DNA of 64,000 nucleotides from Candidatus Poribacteria bacterium (GTDB taxonomy: Bacteria; Poribacteria; WGA-4E; UBA9662), in contig PAQF01000077.1 of assembly GCA_002709695.1 (NCBI GenBank), positions 1 through 64,000 on the forward strand. Reading direction: 5' to 3'. Of this stretch, positions 8,745 to 20,000 are shown piece by piece. The notes beneath the pieces are model-generated. The model ran no database searches. It was not told where the DNA came from and saw only the letters and a list, made by a program, of their open reading frames with translations. Both the position numbers and the translations under genes were made by a program. The stretch's first letter is position 1. Each line of letters opens with the position of its first letter.

Positions 8745-11390
8745 ATGACGACGGATATTCCGAAGAATTATTTACCTCAAGAAATCGAGAAGAAATGGTA
8801 TCAATTTTGGCTTGATCGAGATTACTTTCATGCAAAAGATAGGTCCAATAACCCCCCTTTTTCAATTGTCATTCCTCCGCCTAATATTACCGGAAGTTTA
8901 CATACTGGGCATGCGTTGGATAATACACTCCAAGATACATTGATCCGTTGGAAGCGAATGCAAGGCTACAATACGCTTTGGATGCCAGGAACAGATCATG
9001 CCGGTATTGTAACAGAATTGATTATGGAAAGAGCATTAGTCGAAGAGGGAACCAGCCGACAGGAAATTGGACGTGAGAAATTCATTGATCGGATGTGGCA
9101 GTGGAAGGACGAATCACGTGGTAAAATTATTAGTCAGTTGCAAGAAATCGGTAGTTCATGTGATTGGGAGCGTGAGCGATTTACTCTTGATGCAGGTTTA
9201 TCTAAAGCAGTTAGGACTGCATTTGTAAAACTTTACGATCGTGGACTAATATATCGTGGTGATTACATGGTGAACTGGTGTCCAAATTGCCAAACGGCTG
9301 TGTCAGACCTAGAAGTTGTGCCCATCGAAATTGAAGGTAATTTTTATCACATTAAATATAATGTAAAGAACTCAGATGAATTCTTGGTCATTGCGACCAC
9401 ACGCCCGGAAACAATGCTTGGTGACACCGCGGTAGCAGTTCATCCAGAAGATGAGAGGTATAAGCATTTAGTTGGACAAACTGTCATTTTGCCGATCCTT
9501 GAACGAGAGTTGCCCATTATTGCGGATCAATATGTTGATATGGACACAGGCACGGGTGCACTCAAAGTAACACCGGCACATGATCTAAACGACTATGAAA
9601 TTGGCAAACGACATGATTTGGAAACGATCAATATTTTTGATGATAATGGAACTTTGAATGAAAATGCTGGTAAGGAATATGTATCTTTAGACAGATTTGA
9701 CTGTCGCTCAAAATTGATCAAAGACCTTCAGTCCCAACAGTTATTACTCAAGGTTGTTGATCATCTCCATGCTGTTGGGCATCATGATCGATGTGACCAG
9801 ATTATTGAACCTTACATCTCTCCTCAATGGTATGTGGATGTGAAACCGTTGGCCGAACGTGCTATTGAAGCCTCTAAAACTGGGCAGATCACTTTCATCC
9901 CTGATCGTGAAACCAAGCGCTTCCATCAATGGATGGAAGATATTTTGCCATGGTCAATTTCACGGCAACGCTGGTGGGGACACCGGATACCAATATGGTA
10001 TTGTGGAGATTGTCAAGCTCTCACTTGTACTGTGGATACCCCTGACCAGTGTTCCGATTGTAATTCTAAAAATCTCAAACAGGATGAAGATGTATTAGAT
10101 ACTTGGTTCAGTTCCGGACTTTGGCCTTTTTCTACTATGGGTTGGCCCGAAAATACTGAGCTTCTCAAAACTTTTTATCCAACTTCAGTGTTAGTTACAG
10201 GTTGGGATATTCTCTTTTTTTGGGTCTCACGGATGATTATGCTTGGTTTGGAATGTATGGGGCATGTTCCTTTCAATCAAGTTTACTTACATGGATTAGT
10301 TGCTGATGAACATGGAAAAAAGATGAGTAAATCCCGTGGAAATACCATCGACCCTGTAGAAACAATTGACAAATATGGTGCTGATGCCTTTCGTTTTGCT
10401 ATTGTGTACTCGACCATCCCTCTTCCTTATATGCCATTACCGGAATACCAAATTGAGGCGGGGAGACGGTTTGCCAATAAGATATGGAATGCATCGCGGT
10501 TTTTGCTAATGAATTTGGAGGACTATGATCCAGAATCGTCAGTTGAAATTAATCCACAACTAGTTGACAAGTGGATCTGCAGTCGATTTGATACTGCAGT
10601 ACAAAGTATTAATGAAGCATTTGGGCAATTCCGTTTCAGTGATGCTGCACACATCATTTATGAGTTTATGTGGCATGAGTTTTGTGATTGGTACGTAGAA
10701 ATGATTAAGCAACGTCTTTATTATTCTGATGATCCGGTTGCTAAGTACACGGCTCAAACAGTTGCTATCGATATCTTGGACGGAACATTACGCTTATTAC
10801 ATCCAATCATGCCGTTTTTAACCGAGGAGATTTGGCAACAGTTACCTGTTAAGGGAGAAAGTATAACAATTTCATCTTACCCAGAGCCGAATCAGGATTC
10901 CAAAGATGCCGAAGCTGAGATGAAAATGCGAGTCATTATGGACGTTATTGAAGAGATACGAAGTATCCGAGGTGAGATGAATATTCCTCCTTCGACTGAA
11001 ATTGAAATATTAATCCAAGCGCCTAACGCAGATACTCGGCAAATTTTAGAAACGCACCTTGAAGAAAACATGCGATCATTCACCAAATTCATGAAAGTTG
11101 CAATAGCCGAATATCAAGAGAAACCGAAATCTGCTGCTACTGCAATAATTGATGATCTGATTGTATATATTCCGTTATCGGATGTTCTGGATATCGATGA
11201 AGAAAAGAAACGTCTACAGAAAAAACTGGAGAAGACAAGGTCAGAGCTTGAAAATGTGGAGAAGACGTTAGCTAATAAAAATTTTGTTGAACGCGCCCCA
11301 AAGCAGGTTATTGATCAGAAATACGAACGCAAAACTAAACTGGAATCTGAACAAGAAAAGATTTTGCTTAATTTGCATATGTTTGATTGA
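8745..11390 (+). CDS. valS: Valyl-tRNA synthetase
   Basis: Class I signatures PPPNITGSLHTGHAL and KKMSKSRGN, C-terminal coiled coil. Confidence 0.97.
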   Translation: MTTDIPKNYLPQEIEKKWYQFWLDRDYFHAKDRSNNPPFSIVIPPPNITGSLHTGHALDNTLQDTLIRWKRMQGYNTLWMPGTDHAGIVTELIMERALVEEGTSRQEIGREKFIDRMWQWKDESRGKIISQLQEIGSSCDWERERFTLDAGLSKAVRTAFVKLYDRGLIYRGDYMVNWCPNCQTAVSDLEVVPIEIEGNFYHIKYNVKNSDEFLVIATTRPETMLGDTAVAVHPEDERYKHLVGQTVILPILERELPIIADQYVDMDTGTGALKVTPAHDLNDYEIGKRHDLETINIFDDNGTLNENAGKEYVSLDRFDCRSKLIKDLQSQQLLLKVVDHLHAVGHHDRCDQIIEPYISPQWYVDVKPLAERAIEASKTGQITFIPDRETKRFHQWMEDILPWSISRQRWWGHRIPIWYCGDCQALTCTVDTPDQCSDCNSKNLKQDEDVLDTWFSSGLWPFSTMGWPENTELLKTFYPTSVLVTGWDILFFWVSRMIMLGLECMGHVPFNQVYLHGLVADEHGKKMSKSRGNTIDPVETIDKYGADAFRFAIVYSTIPLPYMPLPEYQIEAGRRFANKIWNASRFLLMNLEDYDPESSVEINPQLVDKWICSRFDTAVQSINEAFGQFRFSDAAHIIYEFMWHEFCDWYVEMIKQRLYYSDDPVAKYTAQTVAIDILDGTLRLLHPIMPFLTEEIWQQLPVKGESITISSYPEPNQDSKDAEAEMKMRVIMDVIEEIRSIRGEMNIPPSTEIEILIQAPNADTRQILETHLEENMRSFTKFMKVAIAEYQEKPKSAATAIIDDLIVYIPLSDVLDIDEEKKRLQKKLEKTRSELENVEKTLANKNFVERAPKQVIDQKYERKTKLESEQEKILLNLHMFD

Positions 11391-11395
11391 TCAGC

Positions 11396-12391
11396 CTATT
11401 GTGTAATGAAGAACTTATTCACGATTTGCTGAATGAATTTTTCAGCTAATGCTTTGTATCCTTCTGAGTTTGGGTGCAATTGATCTGGCAACATTTCAAC
11501 CAAGTCGATTCCAAAGATTTGTAAGCCTTCTACATAGTATAATTTCTGGTCTCCATGATCCATTAGATCCTCAACAGCAGTAGCAACCTCTATTCTCATA
11601 TCTTCAAGTGTAAACCCTACTGCGTTCTCCGTTTTTTCACGCGGTGGTGAGTAAATGGGAGATATTAAGACGATTGGGATATTTGTATGTTTTTCCCTGA
11701 TTGTCTGGATTGTTCCGATGAGTGCCTGACGAAAAGATCTCGGGCTTAAGCTGGCTGAACCATAAATATTAATGCCTGCGCAGATAGAAATAAAGTCAGC
11801 TGGTAGGTCTCTGATTAGTTGAGCAATAATCGGGTCGAGGTGGCACTGTCCTCCAAATCCCAAGCAAGTTAGGTTTAGACCTGATTTGCGTGCAACAATT
11901 GCAGGCCATGTTTGACTTGGCGATTCGGCAGCGGAACATTGGGTAATAGAGCTACCATAGGTAATCCAGCGTGGACGATTGTCTTCCACTGTGGTAAAGC
12001 TGGCATCATCAGCTATTTCCAGAGCTTTAAGCTTTAATTCCCCTTTCTGTGGCAACCACAACTCGATTAGTTTGTCAACGTTAGCTAAATCAGAGAAAAC
12101 AAACTTGTCTTTTTGTTTTAAACTAATTGATTTAATAAATATCTCATCACAGTATAAGTCTATTTGGCTTTCTTCCAACTGTGGTTCAATTTTACCTTCA
12201 ATATAGCTAGTATCAGACCTGAAAATGATTCGCACACCCGCTGGCATGGCAGCTCGAATACATAGTTGATGGTAGAAGAGATTTCGAGACTCATATGGTA
12301 TTCGCCATGGTTTAATCCAATCGTCAGTTTTCTCCAACGATACTGTTCCTTGCCATACAGGAAAATTGTGTGATCTGAGTTCCAATTTCAT
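11396..12391 (-). CDS. SGNH/GDSL-type hydrolase
   Basis: WITYGSSITQ (block I), GFGGQCHLDP, ICAGINIYG, and DQLHPNSEGY (block V D-x-x-H). Confidence 0.8.
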   Translation of the reverse strand: MKLELRSHNFPVWQGTVSLEKTDDWIKPWRIPYESRNLFYHQLCIRAAMPAGVRIIFRSDTSYIEGKIEPQLEESQIDLYCDEIFIKSISLKQKDKFVFSDLANVDKLIELWLPQKGELKLKALEIADDASFTTVEDNRPRWITYGSSITQCSAAESPSQTWPAIVARKSGLNLTCLGFGGQCHLDPIIAQLIRDLPADFISICAGINIYGSASLSPRSFRQALIGTIQTIREKHTNIPIVLISPIYSPPREKTENAVGFTLEDMRIEVATAVEDLMDHGDQKLYYVEGLQIFGIDLVEMLPDQLHPNSEGYKALAEKFIQQIVNKFFITQ

Positions 12392-12804
12392 AGATTCTCT
12401 TCTCCATTAATCGATAAGGTCTTTAGAGTTGAAATCATTCTGAAACATAATTATATTACAATTAGAATATAGTTAAAAAGTAAACTTTTCAAAAATTCCA
12501 ATCGTTGCACAAAATTGGTTTTCAACTATGTCTTCTATAGTTTTTTCAATCGAGGGCATTAATTCATGCAATTATTTACAAACTAGTTTAAGTAACCAGA
12601 GGTTTATATCTAAATGGTTGCACCTAAGTACCTTGCCCAGATAAATTCCTTGGTTTTTTATAAATCTATGTATATCAAATATTAGCAATTCGTCGTCAAT
12701 GCAGGAAAGGTATTTAGATTCTTATCTAAAAGCTTCTGTAAGAGATAAGTTTGTTATAAGATATTTGCAAAAACATAGCTAGATTATCGAGGTTTAAAAG
12801 AAAA

Positions 12805-13791
12805 ATGAGTGTAGCTGAAGGACAAAATAGTGAGCAATTTAAAGATTTCGGAGTAAAATTAATCAATGAGATTAACAAGGTTCTAGTTGGTCAAGAAACT
12901 ATGGTTAACCGATTGATGACAGGATTGCTAGCTGGAGGCCATGTGTTGATTGAAGGGATGCCTGGTTTAGCAAAAACAACAGCGGTTAAAGTGCTCTCAG
13001 ACGCTGTTGATACTGGGTTTTCGCGCATCCAATTTACTCCGGATATGTTACCTGCTGATGTCATTGGCACAGAAATATTTAACCCAAAAGAAGGAACATA
13101 TAGCATAAAGAAGGGGCCTATTTTTTCTAATCTTGTCTTAGCAGACGAAATTAATCGAGCTCCAGCTAAGGTTCAAGCAGCTCTTTTAGAAACCATGCAG
13201 GAACGTCAAGCAACCATAGGTGGTCAGACATATCAAATGGATCAACCTTTCATGGTCTTGGCTACTCAAAATCCCATTGATCAAGAAGGAACTTACCCTT
13301 TACCAGAAGCACAGGTAGATCGTTTTATGTTGAAAATCAAAGTGGAGTATCCGAATAAAGATGAGGAACGTAAAATCCTAGACCGCATGTCAGGTACTCA
13401 AATCGAATCAACTGTTAATAAAATAACTTCTCCGGAAGAAATTTTTGCTGCCAGACAGGTAATTGATCAAGTGTTTGTTGACGAAAAGGTACGAAATTAC
13501 ATTGTGGATGTAGTTCAAGCCACACGTGGTGGAACGGTTGATAATCCAGTAGATGATATTGAAAGTATGCTTGAGCATGGTGCTAGTCCTCGAGCTTCGA
13601 TCTACTTAATGCAGGGATCTAAAGTGCATGCTTTTCTGCAAGGCCGAAATTATGTTACTCCTCATGATGTAAAAACGTTGGTTCCGGATGTACTCCGTCA
13701 CCGTATTATGTTGAGCTATGAAGCCGAAGCAGAGGGGAAATCTCCTGAAAGTATTATTCAGACAATTCTTGATTCAGTTTTGGTACCTTAA
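12805..13791 (+). CDS. MoxR-family AAA+ ATPase
   Basis: GMPGLAKT Walker A, LADEINRAPAKVQAALLETMQE, FMVLATQNPIDQEGTYPLPEAQ. Confidence 0.95.
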   Translation: MSVAEGQNSEQFKDFGVKLINEINKVLVGQETMVNRLMTGLLAGGHVLIEGMPGLAKTTAVKVLSDAVDTGFSRIQFTPDMLPADVIGTEIFNPKEGTYSIKKGPIFSNLVLADEINRAPAKVQAALLETMQERQATIGGQTYQMDQPFMVLATQNPIDQEGTYPLPEAQVDRFMLKIKVEYPNKDEERKILDRMSGTQIESTVNKITSPEEIFAARQVIDQVFVDEKVRNYIVDVVQATRGGTVDNPVDDIESMLEHGASPRASIYLMQGSKVHAFLQGRNYVTPHDVKTLVPDVLRHRIMLSYEAEAEGKSPESIIQTILDSVLVP

Positions 13792-13800
13792 CTCTGGAGG

Positions 13801-14793
13801 TTGCCGATGTTAGCAAGTGAAATTATCAGACGTGTTAAGGAAATTCAGATACGTACTGGTCGTCAAGTAGCCGACGTTCTAGCTGGAGAATATATCTCTG
13901 TGTTTAAAGGAGGAGGAATCGAGTTTGATGAAGTAAGGCCTTATGTTCCTGGAGATGATGTTCGGTCTATTGATTGGAATGTAACTGCACGGGTAGGTCA
14001 ACCTTATGTAAAGCGTTATGTTGAGGAGAGACAGCTTACTCTGATGTTAATGGCGGATATCTCACCATCGCAAGATTTTGGTACGAGTAAACGTAGTAAA
14101 CGTGACGTTGCTGCAGAATTTTGTGCTTTGATTGCGTTTTCAGCTATTCAAAATGACGACAAAGTGGGACTGTGCTTATTCCATGGCGACATTGAGCAAT
14201 TTATTCCGCCACGGAAAGGACAGAAACATGCACTACGTGTAGTACGTGAAGTCTTAGCTCATGGACAGGATGTCCCAGAAAGTTTGGGGGAAAATGAAAA
14301 TCAAGATTCCAGCTTATGGCAACGTTTATTTAATACATGGCGAACTGAAAAAGGCAAAAAACGCTTAAGAACTGCAGATAGTAGTACCAATATCGGTCAG
14401 GCTATGGAATTTCTCCTATCAGTTTCAAAAAGGAAATCTGTCTGCTTTTTGGTAAGTGATTTCTTAGATGACGACTACCAACATGCTTTAATGACAGCTA
14501 ATCGGAAACATGATGTCATTGCTGTTCTTATTACTGATCCAAGAGAATTAGAAATGCCTGAAATTGGTTTAATTGCCCTTAAAGATTCTGAAAGCAATGT
14601 TACCCGTCTCTACGATACAAGTTCTAGATCTTTTGCAGAATCAATGTCTTCGGCTGGAAAAGAGCGAGTTACAAATTTAGAACGGAATTTACGGAGAAGA
14701 GGAATTGATTTTATCCACATTGAGGCTTCAGGCTCTGTAGTTGATCCTTTGGTAAATTTCTTCCAGATGAGAGGGAAAAGGTTGCGTCGATGA
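13801..14793 (+). CDS. DUF58 domain protein
   Basis: GGGIEFDEVRPYVPGDDVRSIDWNVTAR is the DUF58 signature; directly follows moxR. Confidence 0.92.
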   Translation: MPMLASEIIRRVKEIQIRTGRQVADVLAGEYISVFKGGGIEFDEVRPYVPGDDVRSIDWNVTARVGQPYVKRYVEERQLTLMLMADISPSQDFGTSKRSKRDVAAEFCALIAFSAIQNDDKVGLCLFHGDIEQFIPPRKGQKHALRVVREVLAHGQDVPESLGENENQDSSLWQRLFNTWRTEKGKKRLRTADSSTNIGQAMEFLLSVSKRKSVCFLVSDFLDDDYQHALMTANRKHDVIAVLITDPRELEMPEIGLIALKDSESNVTRLYDTSSRSFAESMSSAGKERVTNLERNLRRRGIDFIHIEASGSVVDPLVNFFQMRGKRLRR

Positions 14794-15980
14794 TCTTCCG
14801 TAACTCTTTTTGTCTAATAATTTCTTTTTCAATTTTATGTGCCTCCTTGCTTTTGAGTGATACATTGTACGCCGACAATCATAATTTAACTGGGACGAGT
14901 GATGGAAAAAATGGGCAAAAAAACGTCAATGTTGGAAAGACAGGTTCTGATTTTATTCAAGGCTCAGCCCAGCGAGGCCCTGTAAAGGTTTCCGTGACGC
15001 TACATCCTGCAAAACCCATTATCGGTGATATTTTGACATTAACGCTTGAGGTTAGTGCGGAAGAAGGTGTCGAATTACTAATGCCAGAGTTTGGACAATC
15101 TATGGAACGATTCAACATTGTGGATTTTGTGCCGAGAAAAAGTATTGATAATGACGGTCGCTCTTTGGCTACTCATCGATATCGCTTACAAACGCCTAGT
15201 TCTGGGCCTCAGGCAATACCTCCATTAATGATTGAGTTTGTAGATCGTCGACCAGGAAACCGTTTGGCTCCAGAAGGTGAAGATGCATATGAGATTTTAA
15301 CAGAGCGACTTGAATTTAATGTTGAATCTGTTGTACCAACAGGTGCGGCGAATGAAATGAAAGCACCATTGCGAGAGTTAGCTCCTTTGGGCGTTGGTAA
15401 ATCCAAGCTATGGATAGGTTTGATTTCGGTGCTAGTTTTATCATTACTAGGATTCCCGTTTGCTTGGAAAATTTGGCGGAAAAACCGGATTCTGAGTCGG
15501 CGGCGAAGTGCATTTGATATTGCTTATAGCCGGTTAAATAAATTGAGGCTAGGACCAAATCCAGAGGCTGATGAAGTGAGCACGTTTTTTGTCGAGCTTT
15601 CAGATATTGTTCGTCATTATTTGGAAGACCGATTCAATTTGCATGCGCCGGAGCTAACGACGGAAGAGTTTTTAGAAGTTGCTGCGACTTCACCGGATTT
15701 GACTTTAGAACATAAAAGTTTCTTGCAGGAATTCCTGCGTCAAGCAGATCAGGTTAAGTTTGCAAAATATATTCCAGATACGGAATCAATTAATAAAGCT
15801 CTGCGTTCAGCAACCAATTTTATTGAACAAACAAAACAAGATGCTCCACTGCTGGATGAGTCATCTGCTTCTGAATCTTTGAACATACGAGGGAAATCTG
15901 GATTAAAATCAACTCTAAATCCTGTCTCTGGAGAAGAAACAATAGTGTCTAAAGGAGAAAAAGGAATGGGGTATGATTAG
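14790..15980 (+). CDS. Membrane protein of the MoxR/Bat operon (BatD- or DUF4381-like)
   Basis: Signal peptide, oxygen-tolerance-like beta domain, one TM segment, cytosolic helical region; 4-nt overlap with the DUF58 gene. Confidence 0.65.
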   Translation: MIFRNSFCLIISFSILCASLLLSDTLYADNHNLTGTSDGKNGQKNVNVGKTGSDFIQGSAQRGPVKVSVTLHPAKPIIGDILTLTLEVSAEEGVELLMPEFGQSMERFNIVDFVPRKSIDNDGRSLATHRYRLQTPSSGPQAIPPLMIEFVDRRPGNRLAPEGEDAYEILTERLEFNVESVVPTGAANEMKAPLRELAPLGVGKSKLWIGLISVLVLSLLGFPFAWKIWRKNRILSRRRSAFDIAYSRLNKLRLGPNPEADEVSTFFVELSDIVRHYLEDRFNLHAPELTTEEFLEVAATSPDLTLEHKSFLQEFLRQADQVKFAKYIPDTESINKALRSATNFIEQTKQDAPLLDESSASESLNIRGKSGLKSTLNPVSGEETIVSKGEKGMGYD

Positions 15981-17004
15981 TCCAATCGGTTGGGAATTCC
16001 GCGATCCTTTATTTCTACTACTTGGTGCTCTTGCCCCTTTAGTTTACTGGTTGGCAATTCATATCCCATCTTCAGTAACCTACTCTAGTTTGGTATTACC
16101 GGACTCGGCTCAACGAACAGCTCGTGTATACTTATCACATTTACCAGCAGTTTTACTTTCAATAGCCGTATTGTGTATTGCGTTTGCCCTTGCTGGACCT
16201 CGAACAGGAGACGCAACTACGAAAATAAAAAGAGAAGGGATTGCTCTTATTATGGCCATGGATCGATCAGGTTCTATGGATGCTCGGGATTTTGTGGAAG
16301 GTGATTATAGTGTAAGTCGACTGGAAGCACTTAAAAATATATTTAGAGAATTTGTTCTGGGAGGACAAGCAGGGAACGGTAGACCCAATGACCTTGTTGG
16401 TATTGTAAGCTTTGGTACTTATGCGGATGGCATTTGTCCATTGACATTAGACCATAATAATTTGGTTGCTATAATGGATGATATAAAAGTAGCCACTCAG
16501 CAAAAGGAGGCCGCTACAGCTGTAGGTGAAGGTCTAGCGTTATCGGTGGAACGTTTGCGACAGCATGAATCAAAATCTAAAGTGATAGTACTCCTTACTG
16601 ATGGTGTTAACAATGCCGGAGTAATACAACCTTTACATGCTGCAGACTTAGCAGCTGCAAATGACATCAAGGTTTATACAATTGCTGCTGGTATCACAGG
16701 AGTGGCTCCGATGCCAGTAACTATGCAGGACGGAAGTGTATCTCTCCGTAAAGCTAGGGTGGAAATCGATGAACAAACCTTAAGAGACATTGCTGCGAGA
16801 ACTGGTGGGAAGTATTTCCATGCTCGAGATGCTGAGGGGCTAAAAGAAGTATACAAAGAAATAGATGAATTGGAACGTAGTGAAATAACTGAAATTCGTT
16901 ATTTACAGTATCGTGAACATTACAGTGTCTTTGTACTCGCAGCATTGATACTGATCGCAGTATCTTTGTTATCTTCAGGAACGGTATTACGGAGGTTACC
17001 ATGA
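15973..17004 (+). CDS. VWA-domain membrane protein (BatA-like)
   Basis: MIDAS motif AMDRSGSMDARDF, N- and C-terminal TM segments. Confidence 0.88.
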   Translation: MISPIGWEFRDPLFLLLGALAPLVYWLAIHIPSSVTYSSLVLPDSAQRTARVYLSHLPAVLLSIAVLCIAFALAGPRTGDATTKIKREGIALIMAMDRSGSMDARDFVEGDYSVSRLEALKNIFREFVLGGQAGNGRPNDLVGIVSFGTYADGICPLTLDHNNLVAIMDDIKVATQQKEAATAVGEGLALSVERLRQHESKSKVIVLLTDGVNNAGVIQPLHAADLAAANDIKVYTIAAGITGVAPMPVTMQDGSVSLRKARVEIDEQTLRDIAARTGGKYFHARDAEGLKEVYKEIDELERSEITEIRYLQYREHYSVFVLAALILIAVSLLSSGTVLRRLP

Positions 17005-20000
17005 ACAATCTGCATTTTGCGGAGCCACAGTGGTTTCACTTATTTTGGGGAGTTGTGTCTTTGCTTTTTGTAATGATCTGGTTAGAGCGTCGTTTAGGCC
17101 GTGACCTTTCCACATTCATGCACCCAGTTTTACAATCGCGTTTGGTAAAGAATTCTCCACCAGTTAAAAGGTATTTACGTATTATCTTACTTTCTCTTTG
17201 CGGATGTTTCTTGATCCTGTCATTGATGCGACCTCAGTGGGGATTTCAATTTGTTGCTACACCGAGAGTAGGTGCAGAAATAATGGTTTGTCTAGACGTC
17301 TCCAAATCGATGTTGGCTGAAGATGTTGCTCCCAGTCGACTAGAACGAGCAAAAGCGGAGTTAACCGATCTTCTTACTTATTTAGATGGAGATCAAGTTG
17401 GTTTGATTGCTTTTGCTGGTCGCGCTTCCGTATTGTCACCGCTAACCCCAGATTTTGGGTTTTTAAGATTGGTTTTGGATCAAGCTGGTCCTCATACTAT
17501 TACACGTGGAGGAACTCGATTAGAGGAGCCAATTCGTAAAGCCATAGCAGGATTTGGGGATACCGCAGATATTTCAAGGTCTATTTTACTTATTACAGAT
17601 GGTGAAGATCACGATTCTTTCCCTGTTGCAGCTGCTAAAGATGCAGCAGAGAGAGGGGTTCGTATCCTCTCCATTGGATTTGGGGATGAAAATGGTAGTG
17701 AAATAATGATAACAGATCCGAAAACTGGTGCTCGGAGCATATTAAGGGATGATGATGGCAGGATTGTTGAGAGTCGTTTGGACGGCAGCTTGTTACGAGA
17801 AATCGCATTGTTAACAGAAGGTGCTTATATCCCGGCAGGTACCGGTGTGTTGGATCTTAAATCTATATTCGATACTCATATTGCAGGTTTAACTCGAGGG
17901 GAAATGGATGGACGGAGTAGGACTGTTCGGAACGATTCATTTCAGATCACTTTATTACTAGCGTTATTAAGTTTATTGGGTGCTGTTATTAGTACCATGG
18001 GTAGTCGACAAATGAGTTACAGTTCAGGAACTTCATTTCGTACACATAGAATAGTTAGACTCATAATTATATTACTATCACTTGTTTCAGTTGAAACCTT
18101 AGCACAACAAAATGAAAAAAAGCCAGTTGTGGTGTTTGATGAAACTACCTCTTCTTCTGATGAACCAGCGTACCTTGATATAAAGTCAAAGGAAAATGAT
18201 ATAAATTCGCAGGAAAAGGTTCCTAGAACCATTTATAATGAAGCCTTAAAAAAATTCGACACTAATTTATGGGATCAAGCTGATAGATTATTCAGAGAAG
18301 CTAGAAGCCATGCCGGTACCGATGGGACTGTACGATATAATGCTACTTACAACCTCGGCTGGGTAGAAGTCAAAAAATCCGACAGTATATTAGCAACCGA
18401 ACCCAAATCTGCTCTAGAATCTTTATATAAAGCTGCCAATTGGTTTAGGGAAGCTGTTACTTTAAGAGATGATATAAATGCTCGTCACAATTTGGAAATT
18501 GTTTTAAAACGCGCCATGATATTATCTGATTCTCTTATGGATGCTGAAAAAGGCGATTTGTTAAAGAGAGTCAATGAAATTATTGAAATGCAAAGGGGAT
18601 TTTTAGATATTGTTCGGAAGGAAGTAGATTTAGGGGAAACAGAAATGTATACAAATGAACAATCTCGACGAAAGCTTCGATCGTTGGCTATTCAACAATT
18701 GGATGTGCTATCAGAAAGCCAACAAATTACTAGTAATACGGTTCGTGAAGTCGATGGCCTGCGTGGGAAAAATGAGAGCGATCAAACTCCAGAGGATAAG
18801 ATGCGAGTTGCCCAGTTGGAAGGTTTTTTACATTATCTACATCGAGGTCAAGAGCGAATGGGCCAAGCTAGACGTCGCCTCCGAACTTCCCAAGTGGAAA
18901 GAGGGTATCGTCGTGCAGCAACTGCACTTACGGAGCTGAAACGAGGGCGGGATCAATTACTTGATCCGGTTGCACGTATTGATGTATTGTTAAGTGATAG
19001 TATGGAATTGGTTCAGCAAACGAGTATCAAGGCTGATGAAGGAGGAGAGTCCTCACTACAGTCAAATCAGGTTTTGCCGGTTTGGTTAACAGGAAAATAT
19101 CTAATAGATACCCAAACCAGTATGAGTGACCGTACACACGAACTTTTCCAAAGTTTAAGCGCAGGTTTGGAAAACCAGGCAAAACAAGAGATTCCAGAGG
19201 ATCCTAGACACCGGGAACTAGTTGAAAACTTACAAAATGCTGTACCATGGATTGGGAAATCCCATCAGAAATTTTCCGATGCAATTGTACAACTGGAAAG
19301 TTCTTATTATGAGAATGCCATCGGGTTACAAAATGAAGGCATTACTTTCTTGGCTAATGCCCGCGAAATATTTTTGGATTTACGTCAGCTGGTTGAATTG
19401 ATATACCAAGATCAAATGCGAATTCAGCAGTATTTGGATCCATCCACTAATTTAACAACTCGAGGGTTGAGCAAAGTCGAATTTACGCAGCAAATATTGG
19501 AATATATCCCTTTAATCCTAGTATTTCAAGATAAAAATATAGAAAGAGATCTTCGTTTAGAAGACTTAATAGAATCTGCTTTAAATCAAATCGATATCAC
19601 ACAAGAGCAAATGGACAAACAAGCTCAGAATCAGGGCAGGCAAAAATCATCTTCTGGCAAAAACCAAATTGGTAATGTGTCTCCGTTTCTGTCTCAATTA
19701 GATCAAGCCAATGAACTAGAAACAGAAAAAAAACGTTTGGAAGAAGCCCGAAGGTTGCAGAAAAAAATGTCGCAGCAATTTACAGACAATCGAAGACATT
19801 TGGCTAACCTTATTCGAAAGAAAAATGTGAATGCTATTTCTACTTCTTCATTGCGGCCAGTTAACTCTTTAGTAAATAAATCAATTAAAACAACAGAGCA
19901 ATTGCGCCGTCTTTTCTTTTCCTTAATAGAGCATCTTCGGGATACAATTCAGAAGCAAATAGAATTGGGAGATGAAACACAAAATGCTATTACCTTGGCA

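Noticed and set aside
12721-12749. CTTATCT...AGATAAG inverted repeat upstream of moxR
   Set aside because: Only 7 bp with a long AT-rich spacer; compatible with chance in this composition.
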